In this document: in pieces, positions 41,812 to 51,022 of the stretch
Layout: each line of letters begins with the position of its first letter
Numbering within the stretch: position 1 is the stretch's first letter
NCBI GenBank assembly: GCA_035550795.1
Contig: DASZOL010000112.1
Coordinates: 1 to 64,000 of the forward strand
DNA: 64,000 bases
DNA from: DASRDR01 sp035550795
Lineage (GTDB): Bacteria > Methylomirabilota > Methylomirabilia > Rokubacteriales > DASRDR01
Direction: 5' to 3'
The notes under the pieces: generated by a model
The model's database searches: none
The model's input: the letters and a program-made list of their open reading frames with translations, nothing else
Told to the model about the DNA's origin: nothing
Made by a program: the position numbers and the translations under genes

Positions 41812-42762
41812 ATGCCCGGACGGGTGCCGAGCGAGCGCGAGGTCATCGACTACGTGAAGACGCTGTCGAACTGGGGGCGCTGGGGTGCCGAGGACGAGCT
41901 GGGCACGATCAACCTCATCACCCCGGCCAAGCGGGTGGCCGCCGCGCGCCTGGTGCGCGACGGCGTCGCCGTCTCCGGCGCCCGGCCGATCGTCACCGAC
42001 ATCACGGCCGACACGACCTTCCAGTTCATGCGCTTCATGGTGGACAGCGGGGAGGGACGCGACACGGCGCCGCCCGAGCGCCTGCAGGCACGCCGGGGCG
42101 CCGGCGAGTTCATCGGCATGGTCTTCCACGGCTACACCGTGACCCACATCGACACGCCGGCCCATTTCTTCTGGGAGGGAAAGCTCTACAACGGCCGTTC
42201 CTGCAACCTCGTCACCTCCCGGGAGGGTGCGACCGTCGAGGCCGTCGAGCTGCTTCACGACGGCGTGGTGAGCCGGGGCGTGCTCCTGGACGTCGCGCGC
42301 ACGCGGGGTGTCCGGTGGCTCGATCCGGGCGAGGGTGTCATGCCCGAGGACCTCGAGGCGTCCGAGCGGGCCGCGGGCGTCCGCGTCGAGGCGGGAGACA
42401 TCCTGGTGGTCCGCACCGGATACTACGCCCGCCGGCTCGCCGAGGGTCCGACGCACCCGATGCAGGCGGGATCGCCCGGACCACACGCGGCACTGCTTCC
42501 GTGGCTCAAGGAGCGCGGCGTTGCCGTGTGGGGGAGCGATACGCACAACGACGTGGCGCCCACGCCGTATCCCTCCATGGGCAGCCCGTTCCACATCGGC
42601 GCCCTCGTGGGCCAAGGCCTCTGGCTCATCGACAACATGAACCTCGAAGGCATCGCCAAGGCGTGCGCCGACCGTAGCCGGTGGGAATTCCTGCTGACGC
42701 TGGCGCCCCTCCGGCTCCGGAACGTCACCGGATCACCACTGAACCCGATCGCGCTCTTCTGA
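41812..42762 (+). CDS. Cyclase family protein (kynurenine formamidase-like, PF04199)
   Basis: 316 aa metal-dependent hydrolase. The family core H-x-[G/T]-x-H-x-D-x-P-x-H is seen as 'HGYTVTHIDTPAHFFWEGK', giving the metal-binding His and Asp residues. 'DLLDVARTRG'-like 'GVLLDVARTRGVRWLDPGE', 'AGDILVVRTGYYARR' and 'PHAALLPWLKERGVAVWGSDTHND' are standard later blocks. ATG 41812 follows AGGGAGG. The protein has the longer N-terminal form ('NWGRWGAEDELGTINLITPAKR') common in soil bacteria with unassigned amide or lactone substrates. A decayed relative lies at 39298-39586. Confidence 0.9.
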   Translation: MPGRVPSEREVIDYVKTLSNWGRWGAEDELGTINLITPAKRVAAARLVRDGVAVSGARPIVTDITADTTFQFMRFMVDSGEGRDTAPPERLQARRGAGEFIGMVFHGYTVTHIDTPAHFFWEGKLYNGRSCNLVTSREGATVEAVELLHDGVVSRGVLLDVARTRGVRWLDPGEGVMPEDLEASERAAGVRVEAGDILVVRTGYYARRLAEGPTHPMQAGSPGPHAALLPWLKERGVAVWGSDTHNDVAPTPYPSMGSPFHIGALVGQGLWLIDNMNLEGIAKACADRSRWEFLLTLAPLRLRNVTGSPLNPIALF

Positions 42763-42847
42763 GCGTGACGGGGTCGCGCCGGCCCAGCGCGCTGAGCGTG
42801 GCCGCACGGGTCGGCCCCGCTCGGGCTGCGTCTCCCCGCGATCCGCG

Positions 42848-43855
42848 CTACCGGACGGGGGTCCAGGCGCCCCGGTGACGCGCCGACTCGGTCGCGGCGA
42901 GCGCGATCCGGAGCGCCATCAGCCCGTCGTGGCCGCCCGGGGTGACCGGCCTTCCAGACCGCACGGCCTCGACGAACGCCTGGAGCTCGGCGGCGTAGGC
43001 CTGGGCGAATCGCTCCGGGAAGTACGGCACGTAGTCGTGGTGGGCGCCGGCCTGGTCGTAACGGGTGATCGGCGTGTGCCGTTCGTAGCCCACCTTCAGC
43101 CCGCCGTGGTCGCCCAGCACCTCGGTCTGGATGTCGTAGCCGTAGCCCGACTGGCGCGAGTTCACGATCGACCCGAGCGTGCCCGAGGCGAACCGAATCG
43201 ACAGGACGGTAGTGTCCCAGTCGTCCACCGCGCGGAAGGCGTCGGCCTGCGGGCCGAGCGCGGCGCCGATCGCGGAGACCTCGGCCGCCTCGGACCCCGT
43301 GAGGAAGCGCGCCACGTCGATGTCGTGGATCGTCATGTCCACGAACTGCCCGCCGCACGTCGGGATGTAGTGGGGCGGCGGCGGATAGGGGTCGTAGCTC
43401 ACCGAGCGGAGCAGGTGGAGCCGCCCGAGCTCGCCGGCCGCGATGCGGCGGCGCGCGTCGGCGAAGCCCGTGTCGTACCGGCGCTGGAAGCCGATCTGGA
43501 GCGGGACGCCGCACTCCTTGACCACGGCGAGGGCGTGCTCCGTGGAGGCGACGTCGAGGGCGATGGGCTTCTCGCAGAAGATCGCCTTCCGCGCCCGCGC
43601 CGCCGCCTCGATCTGCCCCGCGTGCATGCCGGTCGGCGTGACGATGACGACGGCCTCGACCTCGCGGTCAGCGATGGCCTCCAGCGGGTCGGCGACCGCC
43701 CGGGCGCCGTAGCGGGCGCCGAGCTCCCGGGCGGCCGGCGCGGGGTCCGCGACGACGGCCAGGTGGACCTCCGGCAGGCTGGCGAGAGTCCGCGCGTGCG
43801 CCGCCCCGAGCCGGCCCGCTCCGAGCAGCGCGATGCCGAGCCGACGCGCGGCCAT
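42848..43855 (-). CDS. Gfo/Idh/MocA oxidoreductase, inositol 2-dehydrogenase-like
   Basis: 335 aa. 'LGIALLGAGRLGAAHARTLAS' is the Rossmann loop, 'VIVTPTGMHAGQIEAAARARKAIFCEKPIALD' contains the E-K-P motif with the catalytic Lys, and 'GGQFVDMTIHDIDVARFLTG' has the D-x3-H-D pattern of myo-inositol dehydrogenase (IolG). 'LQIGFQRRYD' is another IolG-like block. ATG 43855 overlaps the stop of the D-threonine aldolase-like gene, so the two form an operon. Likely oxidises a polyol or sugar acid. Confidence 0.88.
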   Translation of the reverse strand: MAARRLGIALLGAGRLGAAHARTLASLPEVHLAVVADPAPAARELGARYGARAVADPLEAIADREVEAVVIVTPTGMHAGQIEAAARARKAIFCEKPIALDVASTEHALAVVKECGVPLQIGFQRRYDTGFADARRRIAAGELGRLHLLRSVSYDPYPPPPHYIPTCGGQFVDMTIHDIDVARFLTGSEAAEVSAIGAALGPQADAFRAVDDWDTTVLSIRFASGTLGSIVNSRQSGYGYDIQTEVLGDHGGLKVGYERHTPITRYDQAGAHHDYVPYFPERFAQAYAAELQAFVEAVRSGRPVTPGGHDGLMALRIALAATESARHRGAWTPVR

Positions 43856-44913
43856 CACCGCACTTTCCCGCGCGCGCTGACCGGCCAGACGAGCTCGACG
43901 TGGTCTCCCCGGACCCCCACCACCTCGTCCACCATGTTCGTCACGACGCAGCAGTGGTTCGGCACGACGTTGACGATGTCGCCCACCCCGGGACGCTCGG
44001 GGCACCGGGAGAGGTCAACCGTCCCGTGCTCCTCGGACACCGCCGTGATGGCGGCGTCCGGGTACTCGATGACGTGCCCGTAACCCGGCATCCCGTACTG
44101 GTCCGAGGTCAGGACCTTCGTGCCGCAGTCGAGGATCGCCCGCGCGTCGTTGGGACGGCTGACCACGGTGGCTCGCACGCGCATCGCGCAGTTCGCCCAC
44201 GTCGCCGTGCCTGAACGGACCGTCGCCGCGTCGTTGAACACGCAGGTCCCGGCCCGGTGCTCGGTCAGCATCGGGAACTTGTCGACGCTGAAGAGGGCGG
44301 GCGTGCCGCCTCCCGACACGATCGGCACCGGGACGCCGGCGCGCTTGAACAGGTCGAGGGCGCGCTCGAAGAAGACCCGGGTGTCGGGATCGCGGTTCGG
44401 GAACGTCATGAGGCCCTGGAAGTCCATCCGCGGGCGCCGCATGACGACCTGGGCGAGGTCGAGAGCCGCCTCCGGTGTCTGCACGCCGTTTCGGGCGAAA
44501 CCCGTGTCGCACTCGATCAGGAAGGGCACGTCCCGGCCGTGGCGGACCCCGGCCTCCGAGAGCCCGCGGGCGACCACGTCGTTATCGAGGACCACGGTCA
44601 GCCGCTTGACGCGCCGGGCGACCGCCATCAGGCGGTCGAGCTTGTCGCGGCCGAGGATGTTGAACGCGAGCAGCACGTCCGGCGTGACACCGTGATCCGC
44701 GAAGACCTCGATCTCCCCGATCTTCTGGCAGACGATCCCGCTCGCGCCGCCCTCGACCTGCATGCGTCCGATCGCGGGGATCTTGTGCGTCTTGATGTGG
44801 ACGCGGTTCCCGATCCCATATCGGTCCAGGTGCGCCTGCACCCGGCGGATGTTGTCCTCCATGACGTCAAGGTGGATCGTGACCACCGGGGTATCGAGGT
44901 CCTGGACCTTCAT
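43855..44913 (-). CDS. D-threonine aldolase-like PLP enzyme (alanine racemase N-terminal fold)
   Basis: 352 aa, fold-type III PLP enzyme of the DSD1/D-TA group. 'LDTPVVTIHLDVMEDNIRRVQAHLDRYG' and 'VHIKTHKIPAIGRMQ' (Schiff-base Lys in K-T-H-K) are diagnostic. 'VDKFPMLTEHRAGTCVFND' and the C-terminal metal motif 'VVPNHCCVVTNM' (H-x-C) match the D-serine dehydratase/D-threonine aldolase metal site. It probably cleaves or dehydrates a beta-hydroxy D-amino acid. ATG 44913 has AGGAGGG seven bases upstream. Co-transcribed with the following oxidoreductase. Confidence 0.88.
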   Translation of the reverse strand: MKVQDLDTPVVTIHLDVMEDNIRRVQAHLDRYGIGNRVHIKTHKIPAIGRMQVEGGASGIVCQKIGEIEVFADHGVTPDVLLAFNILGRDKLDRLMAVARRVKRLTVVLDNDVVARGLSEAGVRHGRDVPFLIECDTGFARNGVQTPEAALDLAQVVMRRPRMDFQGLMTFPNRDPDTRVFFERALDLFKRAGVPVPIVSGGGTPALFSVDKFPMLTEHRAGTCVFNDAATVRSGTATWANCAMRVRATVVSRPNDARAILDCGTKVLTSDQYGMPGYGHVIEYPDAAITAVSEEHGTVDLSRCPERPGVGDIVNVVPNHCCVVTNMVDEVVGVRGDHVELVWPVSARGKVR

Positions 44914-45134
44914 GCAATGCCCTCCTGGGTTCGAAGCGGCCGCGAGCGCGTTGCGCCGAAGCCCGCCCCCTTGCGGAGGCTTGGGCGACGGCCTCCAGGA
45001 TGCGACGCAAGCACCTGCGCCTTCAAGGGGCATCGCGACAGGGGCATCGCGAACGGAGAATGGCCGGCGCGCTTGACACTCGAGGAGCGTCCGCCCAGCA
45101 TGGGGGCGCCAACGCATCCGCCGATTCGGGGGAC

Positions 45135-45698
45135 ATGAAGATGATGAGATGGGGATGGTTCCGCTTGCTGCCCGCCCTCGTCGCGGTGCTCCTCGGGAGC
45201 CCGGTGGGCGCCGCCGACCGGGAAGCCCGGAGCGACCTCGACGTCCTGGCCCTCTACGACCGGCTGACTCCCGGGATGTCCCTGCGCGACGTTGCGGCGG
45301 TGGCCGGGGGCCAGCTCGGGACGACGCCCGAGCCCGTCACGACCTGGGTCCTCTGGAACCCGATGCCCGACGGGAAGGGGACGGCGGTCCTCCGGGCCGC
45401 CTTCCAGGATGGGCGGGTCATCCGGCTCGAGTTCGAGTCGTTCGGCGTCGAGTACCGCCGGCTCGTCAAGGGCGCGGACCCGTGGGTCGAGATCGCGAGC
45501 GACGAGCTCGCGCGAATCTGGCGACAGAACTGGAAGGCAGGGCGCGCGGCCGAGCGGTGCCGGAGCGCCCTCGACGCCTACCACCACGTGGTCCTGGGCG
45601 CCCAGGAGCGCCTCACCTCCGACGAGCAGCGGGCGTGGGCGCGGGCGCTGCTGCTGCGGCAGGAAGCGGAGCGGCACCTCCTGCCCAGCGCCCACTAG
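45135..45698 (+). CDS. Secreted protein of unknown function with BamE/BLIP-like repeat
   Basis: 187 aa. A signal peptide ('WFRLLPALVAVLLGSPVGAA') precedes a domain with 'LYDRLTPGMSLRDVAAVAGGQLG', which resembles the 'y..i..Gms..ev...lG' helix pair of SmpA/BamE and beta-lactamase-inhibitor-like folds, followed by a beta-rich 'TAVLRAAFQDGRVIRLEFESFG'. The C-terminal 80 residues are helical and charged. I do not recognise a specific family. It starts divergently from the D-threonine aldolase-like gene and ends eight bases before an enolase-superfamily gene. Confidence 0.72.
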   Translation: MKMMRWGWFRLLPALVAVLLGSPVGAADREARSDLDVLALYDRLTPGMSLRDVAAVAGGQLGTTPEPVTTWVLWNPMPDGKGTAVLRAAFQDGRVIRLEFESFGVEYRRLVKGADPWVEIASDELARIWRQNWKAGRAAERCRSALDAYHHVVLGAQERLTSDEQRAWARALLLRQEAERHLLPSAH

Positions 45699-45706
45699 AG
45701 CCGGCG

Positions 45707-46855
45707 GTGAAGGTCTCGGGGATTCGGCTCCACCTCGTGGAGTGCCGGTTGCCGGAGCCCCAGGGCACGGCGTCCGAGTTCATCGACCGGCGCGCCGCGC
45801 TCTTGGTCGAGGTGCGCAGTGACGAAGGCGTCGGGGGTTGGGGGGAGACCTGGCACTCGCCCCCCGCCGCCTGGACGCTCATCGAGACGGCACTGGCGCC
45901 CGCGATCCTGGGCCAGGACCCGATGGAGTACCGGCGGATCTGGGCGGCGATGCACGAGCGCCTCGGGTACGAGCGCCAGGGCCCCGGTCTGATGGCGCTG
46001 TCGGCCGTCGACATGGCGCTCTGGGATCTGCGCGGGCGCGCGCTGGGACAGCCCATCTGCCGGCTACTCGGCGGCCCGATTCGGACTCGCGTGCCCGCCT
46101 ACGCGAGCGGCCCCTACCTCCGGCCGGGCCGGGATCCCTACCGGGCCTACCGGCGAGAGGCCGAGCGGTTCATCGCTCCCGGCTTCCGCGCCATGAAGAT
46201 GAGAATCGGAGTCGATCCCGCCGCGGACGGACGCGCCGCCAGCGCGGTGCGGAAGGTCGTCGGGCCCGACATCGTCCTGCTGGCCGACGCGAACCAGGGT
46301 TACACGGCTCGGCCCGCCATCGAGGCCGGGCGTCAGCTCGAGGCCGAGGGATTCGCGTGGCTCGAGGAGCCGGTCGCGCCAGACGACGTCGAGGGATACG
46401 CGCACGTGGCCGGGGCCCTGGGGCTGGCCGTCGTCGGCGGCGAGGCGCTCGGAGGGATCCGCGCGTTCCGGTCCTTCTTCGAGCGCAACGCCCTCGATGT
46501 CGCGCAGCCCGACCTCGCGATCGCCGGCGGCTTCACCGAGGTGACGCGCGTCGCCGCCCTCGCCGCGGCGTGGGAGGTGCCCGTCGTCCCCCACGTCTGG
46601 GGCACGGCGCTGAACCTCTATGCGTCCCTCCAGCTGTGCGCCGTCCTGCCGGGCTACCGGAGCCACACCCCGATGCCGTATCCGTGGTTCGAGTACGATC
46701 AGTCGCCGAACCCCCTGCGCGAGCTCTGGGGGGCGCCGGCGGTGGGGCCGGACGGCATGGTCGAGATCCCCCAGGGCCCCGGGCTCGGGATCGAGATCGA
46801 CCCGCAGGCGTTCCAGCCCTATCTCCTGCGGCGCGGCGAGGTGACGCACGACTGA
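45707..46855 (+). CDS. Mandelate racemase/muconate lactonizing enzyme family protein
   Basis: 382 aa enolase-superfamily enzyme acting on a carboxylate by alpha-proton abstraction. Catalytic 'AMKMRIG' has K164-x-R166 where the mandelate racemase subgroup has K-x-K, an unusual feature. Metal ligands are in 'LLADANQGY' (Asp), 'WLEEPVAPDD' (Glu) and 'VGGEALGG' (Glu); the His/Asp dyad is represented by 'VAQPDLAIAGG' and 'VPHVWGTAL'. GTG 45707 lies eight bases after the upstream stop. Likely an acid-sugar dehydratase or racemase; substrate not assigned. Confidence 0.88.
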   Translation: MKVSGIRLHLVECRLPEPQGTASEFIDRRAALLVEVRSDEGVGGWGETWHSPPAAWTLIETALAPAILGQDPMEYRRIWAAMHERLGYERQGPGLMALSAVDMALWDLRGRALGQPICRLLGGPIRTRVPAYASGPYLRPGRDPYRAYRREAERFIAPGFRAMKMRIGVDPAADGRAASAVRKVVGPDIVLLADANQGYTARPAIEAGRQLEAEGFAWLEEPVAPDDVEGYAHVAGALGLAVVGGEALGGIRAFRSFFERNALDVAQPDLAIAGGFTEVTRVAALAAAWEVPVVPHVWGTALNLYASLQLCAVLPGYRSHTPMPYPWFEYDQSPNPLRELWGAPAVGPDGMVEIPQGPGLGIEIDPQAFQPYLLRRGEVTHD

Positions 46856-46963
46856 CTGCACCGGGCGGCGTCGCGGGAGCCCAGCCGGGACAGACCCCAC
46901 CCGACCACGGTCTCGCCGCGCCGCGGTCCAGCGTGGCCACGGCAGCGGCATCAGGCGCTGGCT

Positions 46964-47258
46964 CCCCTGCCGGGGGCGCGAGACGCACAGTCCGAGCAGC
47001 CCTTTCCGCGTGTAGAGCCAGCCGAAGCCGCCCCACGGGCCACCGGCGCCGATGCGCATCCCCCAGCCGAACTCGCGACGGAACGCCTCCCGGGAGACCC
47101 CGACGGCGTCGGCGATCTCACGGAGCAGCACGCTGCGAGCCGGCCCCCCGCGCGAGGAGCGCCCTCAGCGCCACGGCCAGAGGGACGAGGACCACGATCC
47201 ACGTGAGGACGCAGATGTCCGTCGACATCCGAGGGAGGTGGAACCGGGTGGCCGGCAT
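46964..47258 (-). pseudogene. Decayed PH-domain-like membrane protein
   Basis: From ATG 47258 (AGGGAGGAT upstream) the frame reads 'MPATRFHLPRMSTDICVLTW' and a membrane helix, then stops at 47118. In a different frame from 47131 the sequence continues 'LLREIADAVGVSREAFRREFGWGMRIGAGGPWGGFGWLYT', the conserved C-terminal part of small bacterial PH-domain membrane proteins, ending around 46964 without the expected last strand. The second helix and the first half of the PH domain are missing. Internal deletion with frame change is the simplest reading; two tiny overlapping genes are less likely. Confidence 0.5.
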
Positions 47259-47458
47259 CCACGATCCTCCCTGGTCCACGGTCGATCCCTGGCAGGGCGG
47301 TCCCCGGGACGCACCCGACCGCTTGTCAGCGGTGCGAGCCCGGTCTACCATCCTCCCCAACCGAGGCGGTCGTCGAACCCTGACGACGGGATGACCCGGA
47401 GCACGAGGCCTTGTCCTCGGAATCCGGAGACTATCGACAATCACCAGGAGGGTCGCAT

Positions 47459-49069
47459 ATGGCACGGAGTACGTCACGCTCGCATCACGGAATTGACCGG
47501 CGCACGTTCCTGGGCGGGAGCCTGGCGCTCGGAGGCGGACTCGCGGGCCTCGATCTCTCCAGGGCCCGGTTGGTCTCGGCCCAGGCCGCGGGCACGCCCA
47601 AGCGGGGCGGCACGCTCGTCGCAGCGGCCGAGATCGACCCCATCGGTCTCGACCCCCACAACAGCTCGAATTTCTCCTCGTGTCAGGCGTACGATCACTT
47701 CTACGAGAGCCTCACGACGTACGACGAAAAGACCAACATCCAGCCCTGCCTTGCCACGAGCTGGGAGATCACGAACGGCGGGAAGACCTACACCTTCAAG
47801 CTCCGGCCGAACGTGAAGTTCCACAACGGGCAGACGATGACCGCCGACGACGTGAAGTACAGCATCGAGCGGGTTCTCGATCCGAAGACGGCGTCGCCGT
47901 GGATCTCCTGGCTGAAGGCGATCAAGGAGATCAAGGTCATCGATCCCTTGACCGTCCAGATGAACCTCGACGCGCCCTATCCGCTCCTCGGCTCGTTCGC
48001 CGGAATCCGGGCGTCGGCGATCATCCCCAAGGGACTGGCCGAGCAGGAGAACCTCAAGATCAAGGGGATCGGCACGGGGCCGTTCAAGCTCGTCGAGTAC
48101 GTGCCCCAGGACCGGATCGTCTACGCGCGGAACCCCGACTACTGGGACAAGTCGCTCCCGTACCTCGACGGGATGGTCTTCAAGGTCCTGACGGAGGAGA
48201 ACGCCCGGATCGCCGCCCTGCGCGCCGGCCAGATCCAGTACGCGTTCTTCTCCGGCCAGGGTGCGGCTCAGCTCGAAGGCGCTCCCGGGATCTCCGTCAG
48301 CAAGAGCCCCACCGCCTGGGTCGTCGTCCACTACATCAACAAGCGGAACAAGCCCCTCAGCGACGCGCGCGTCCGACGCGCCTTGCGGATGGCCGTCGAC
48401 ACGAACGAGGTGATCCAGAAGGCCGCGTTCGGCGCCGCCGTGCCCTCGGGTCCCGTGCCCACGGGCTACGGCGACTGGTACATCGACCCGAAGACTCTGC
48501 CCTACGTGAAGGCGGATGTCGAGGGCGCCAAGAAGCTCCTGGCCGAGGCCGGGTATCCGAACGGCGGCTTCAAGATCGAGATCAAGTGCTCTCCCCAGTA
48601 CCCGGAGTTCGTGGCGACCACGCTGGTGATCCAGGAGTCGCTCAAGAAGCTCAACGTCGACGTCACCGTGACCCAGATGGAGTGGGGCGCGTTCGTGGCC
48701 GACAACAAGAAGTCCAATGACAGCTGCGGCAAGGAAGGCACCGACATCTACTCGTCCGCCAACACGTTCCGCCCCGACCCGGATGGGTACCTCTATCCCT
48801 ACTTCCACTCGAAGGGGGAGATCAACAAGGGCGGCTGCGACACGCCGGACCCGAAGCTCGACGGCCTGCTGGTCGAGGCTCGCCAGTCGAGTAACCACGC
48901 GGAGCGGAAGCGGCTCTACGAGGAGATCCAGCGCCTGGCAATGCGGGACTCCCTCGACTGGTGGTGGTACGCGAAGTACAACATCGAGGCGGTGTCGAGC
49001 AAGCTCCAGGGCTACTCCCAGTCGTTCACCGGCCGCCGGCTCTTCCTCAAGAAGGCCTGGCTCGCGTAG
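47459..49069 (+). CDS. Oligopeptide-type ABC substrate-binding protein (Tat-exported)
   Basis: 536 aa SBP_bac_5 protein. The Tat signal 'IDRRTFLGGSLALGGGLAGLD' precedes the mature part. Landmarks: 'FKLRPNVKFHNGQTMTADDVKYSIERVLDP', 'IGTGPFKLVEYVPQDRIVYARNPDYWDK', 'VRRALRMAVDTNEVIQKA' and 'AKKLLAEAGYPNGGFKIEI'. A good AGGAGGG precedes ATG 47459. First gene of an SBP-permease-permease operon. Ligand is a peptide, opine or similar compound, not readable. Confidence 0.93.
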   Translation: MARSTSRSHHGIDRRTFLGGSLALGGGLAGLDLSRARLVSAQAAGTPKRGGTLVAAAEIDPIGLDPHNSSNFSSCQAYDHFYESLTTYDEKTNIQPCLATSWEITNGGKTYTFKLRPNVKFHNGQTMTADDVKYSIERVLDPKTASPWISWLKAIKEIKVIDPLTVQMNLDAPYPLLGSFAGIRASAIIPKGLAEQENLKIKGIGTGPFKLVEYVPQDRIVYARNPDYWDKSLPYLDGMVFKVLTEENARIAALRAGQIQYAFFSGQGAAQLEGAPGISVSKSPTAWVVVHYINKRNKPLSDARVRRALRMAVDTNEVIQKAAFGAAVPSGPVPTGYGDWYIDPKTLPYVKADVEGAKKLLAEAGYPNGGFKIEIKCSPQYPEFVATTLVIQESLKKLNVDVTVTQMEWGAFVADNKKSNDSCGKEGTDIYSSANTFRPDPDGYLYPYFHSKGEINKGGCDTPDPKLDGLLVEARQSSNHAERKRLYEEIQRLAMRDSLDWWWYAKYNIEAVSSKLQGYSQSFTGRRLFLKKAWLA

Positions 49070-49140
49070 GCTACTCAACCGGGCGGCGGGCCGCGCGTGG
49101 CACGGGCGCGCGGCTCGCTGCCTGACACTCCCGCCCGCGG

Positions 49141-50088
49141 ATGCGCTATCTCGCCCGCCGTGCCGTCTGGACCATCCTCGCTGTGTTTGGCGTCTCGGTC
49201 CTGATCTTCCTGCTGGTCCGTCTCCTCCCGGGCGACATCGTCGACATCATCGCGGGGACGGAGGGCCAGCTCAGCCGCCAGCAGCGCGTGGCCGTGCTCC
49301 GGGAGTTCGGTCTCGACCAGCCGCTGCCCGTCCAGTACTTCCGGTGGATCGGGAACATGCTCCAGGGGAACTTCGGCTGGTCCTTCCGCACCGGCCAGCC
49401 GGTCGCCACGCTGATCGCCTCACGGTTGCCGATCACCATCGAGCTCGCCCTCCTCGCGGTTCTGAGCGTCGCCTTCGTGGGGATCCCGTTCGGCGTGGCC
49501 GCCAGCGTCTCGAGGAGCGTTCGCGTGCGAACGCTGGTGCAGATCATCGGGGTCCTTGGGCTGTCCCTGCCGAACTTCTGGATCGCCATCCTGCTCATCA
49601 TCGGCGCGTCCTCGCTCTTCGGCTGGCTGCCGGCCATCATCTACGTACCCCCGTGGGCGGACCCGTGGGTGAATCTCCAGCAGATGTTCCTGCCGGTGCT
49701 CTCGCTGGGGCTCGGACTCTCGGCAGTCGTCGTGCGCATGACCCGGTCGTCGATGCTCGAGGTGCTCGGGCAGGACTTCATCCGGGTCGCCCGCGCGAAA
49801 GGGCTGTCCACGCGAGCGGTCCTCCTGCGCCACGCGCTGCGGAACGCCCTGATCCCGATCGTGACAGTCCTCGGCCTGCAGACGGGATTCCTCCTGGGGG
49901 GCGTGGTGATCACCGAGCAGATCTTCGGCCTCCCCGGACTCGGGTGGACCCTCCTCAACGGGGTCTACCAGCGCGACTATCCGGTGGTGCAGGGGACCGT
50001 GATGGTGTTCGCGGTCACCTTTGTCCTCGTGAACCTGCTCGTCGACCTCCTCTACACGTACCTCGATCCGCGCATCCGGTATGAGTGA
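49141..50088 (+). CDS. Oligopeptide ABC transporter permease, DppB/OppB type
   Basis: 315 aa, six helices. The N-terminal 'MRYLARRAVWTILAVFGVSVLIFLLVRLLPGD' and the EAA-like loop 'DFIRVARAKGLSTRAVLLRHALRNALIPIVT' identify a DppB-type permease; 'GGVVITEQIFGLPGLGWTLLNGVYQRDYPVVQG' is the family's periplasmic end. Overlaps the next gene by eight bases. Confidence 0.94.
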   Translation: MRYLARRAVWTILAVFGVSVLIFLLVRLLPGDIVDIIAGTEGQLSRQQRVAVLREFGLDQPLPVQYFRWIGNMLQGNFGWSFRTGQPVATLIASRLPITIELALLAVLSVAFVGIPFGVAASVSRSVRVRTLVQIIGVLGLSLPNFWIAILLIIGASSLFGWLPAIIYVPPWADPWVNLQQMFLPVLSLGLGLSAVVVRMTRSSMLEVLGQDFIRVARAKGLSTRAVLLRHALRNALIPIVTVLGLQTGFLLGGVVITEQIFGLPGLGWTLLNGVYQRDYPVVQGTVMVFAVTFVLVNLLVDLLYTYLDPRIRYE

Positions 50089-50980
50089 GGCCCGGGCCAC
50101 CTCGGCCGCCGCGGCGTTGCCGCGCGATCTCGATCCCGCCCGCGTGGAGCGGGCCCGGCTTCTTCGCACCCTCCGCCGGACGCCCGTCGCGCTCATCGGC
50201 GCGGCGCTGGTGGGGCTGGTCGTGCTGGTGGCGCTCTTGGCGCCGGTCATCGCGCCGCATGCGCCGGCCGCTCAGATCGCCAAGCCGCTCCTGCTGCCCG
50301 GAGGCACCCACCTTCTCGGGACCGACGAGTTCGGGCGAGACGAGTTGAGCCGTCTCATGTGGGGGGCGCGAGTATCCCTCTACGTGGGCGGGCTGGCGGT
50401 TCTCATCGCGCTCGGCCTGGGCGCGACGGCTGGCGTCGTGGCCGGGTTCTTCGGGGGCTGGACGGACGACGTGATCATGCGGGTGATGGACATCGTGCTG
50501 TCACTGCCGGCCCTCGTGCTGGCAATCGCGATCACGAGCGTGCTCGGGCCGACGCTGACCAATGCCATGCTGGCCATCGGCCTCGTGTACGCGCCGACCT
50601 TCGCCCGGGTGGCTCGCGGCCCCACCCTCACCGTCGTGCAGGTGCCGTTCATCGAGGCAGCCCGCTCGATCGGCGCCTCGAACTGGCGGATCATCGCGCG
50701 CCACGTGCTGCCCAACGTCGCGGCGCCCATCCTGGTCCAGATGACCGTGTCGTTCTCGACGGCCATCCTCACCGAGGCTGCGCTGTCCTTCCTGGGTCTC
50801 GGCACCCAGCCGCCGACGGCCTCGTGGGGCCTCATGCTGAGCGCGGCCCGGCAGTACATGCTGATCGACCCGTGGATCGCCGTGCTGCCCGGCTGCGCCA
50901 TCGCGGTGACCGTGCTCGGCTTCAACCTCCTCGGCGACGGCCTGCGGGACCTCCTCGACCCGCGCATGCGGACTCTCTGA
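50081..50980 (+). CDS. Oligopeptide ABC transporter permease, DppC/OppC type
   Basis: 299 aa. An N-terminal helix preceded by a basic stretch, then 'HLLGTDEFGRDELSRLMWGARVSLYVG' (the DppC hallmark), the EAA loop 'VQVPFIEAARSIGASNWRIIARHVLPN' and the end 'SFLGLGTQPPTASWGLML' and 'GDGLRDLLDPRM'. ATG 50081 overlaps dppB by eight bases. No ATPase genes follow; a convergent transporter gene starts 42 bp later, so the importer must borrow ATPases from elsewhere, perhaps a set like that at 492-2146. Confidence 0.94.
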   Translation: MSEARATSAAAALPRDLDPARVERARLLRTLRRTPVALIGAALVGLVVLVALLAPVIAPHAPAAQIAKPLLLPGGTHLLGTDEFGRDELSRLMWGARVSLYVGGLAVLIALGLGATAGVVAGFFGGWTDDVIMRVMDIVLSLPALVLAIAITSVLGPTLTNAMLAIGLVYAPTFARVARGPTLTVVQVPFIEAARSIGASNWRIIARHVLPNVAAPILVQMTVSFSTAILTEAALSFLGLGTQPPTASWGLMLSAARQYMLIDPWIAVLPGCAIAVTVLGFNLLGDGLRDLLDPRMRTL

Positions 50981-51022
50981 GTCGCGCCGCCCACCGGGGG
51001 AGAGCTCGGCGGCTGGCGGCCG

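Noticed and set aside
41812..42762. Calling the intact cyclase a kynurenine formamidase (KynB)
   Set aside because: The protein has the longer N-terminal form and lacks kynurenine pathway neighbours; the metal motif alone does not define the substrate.
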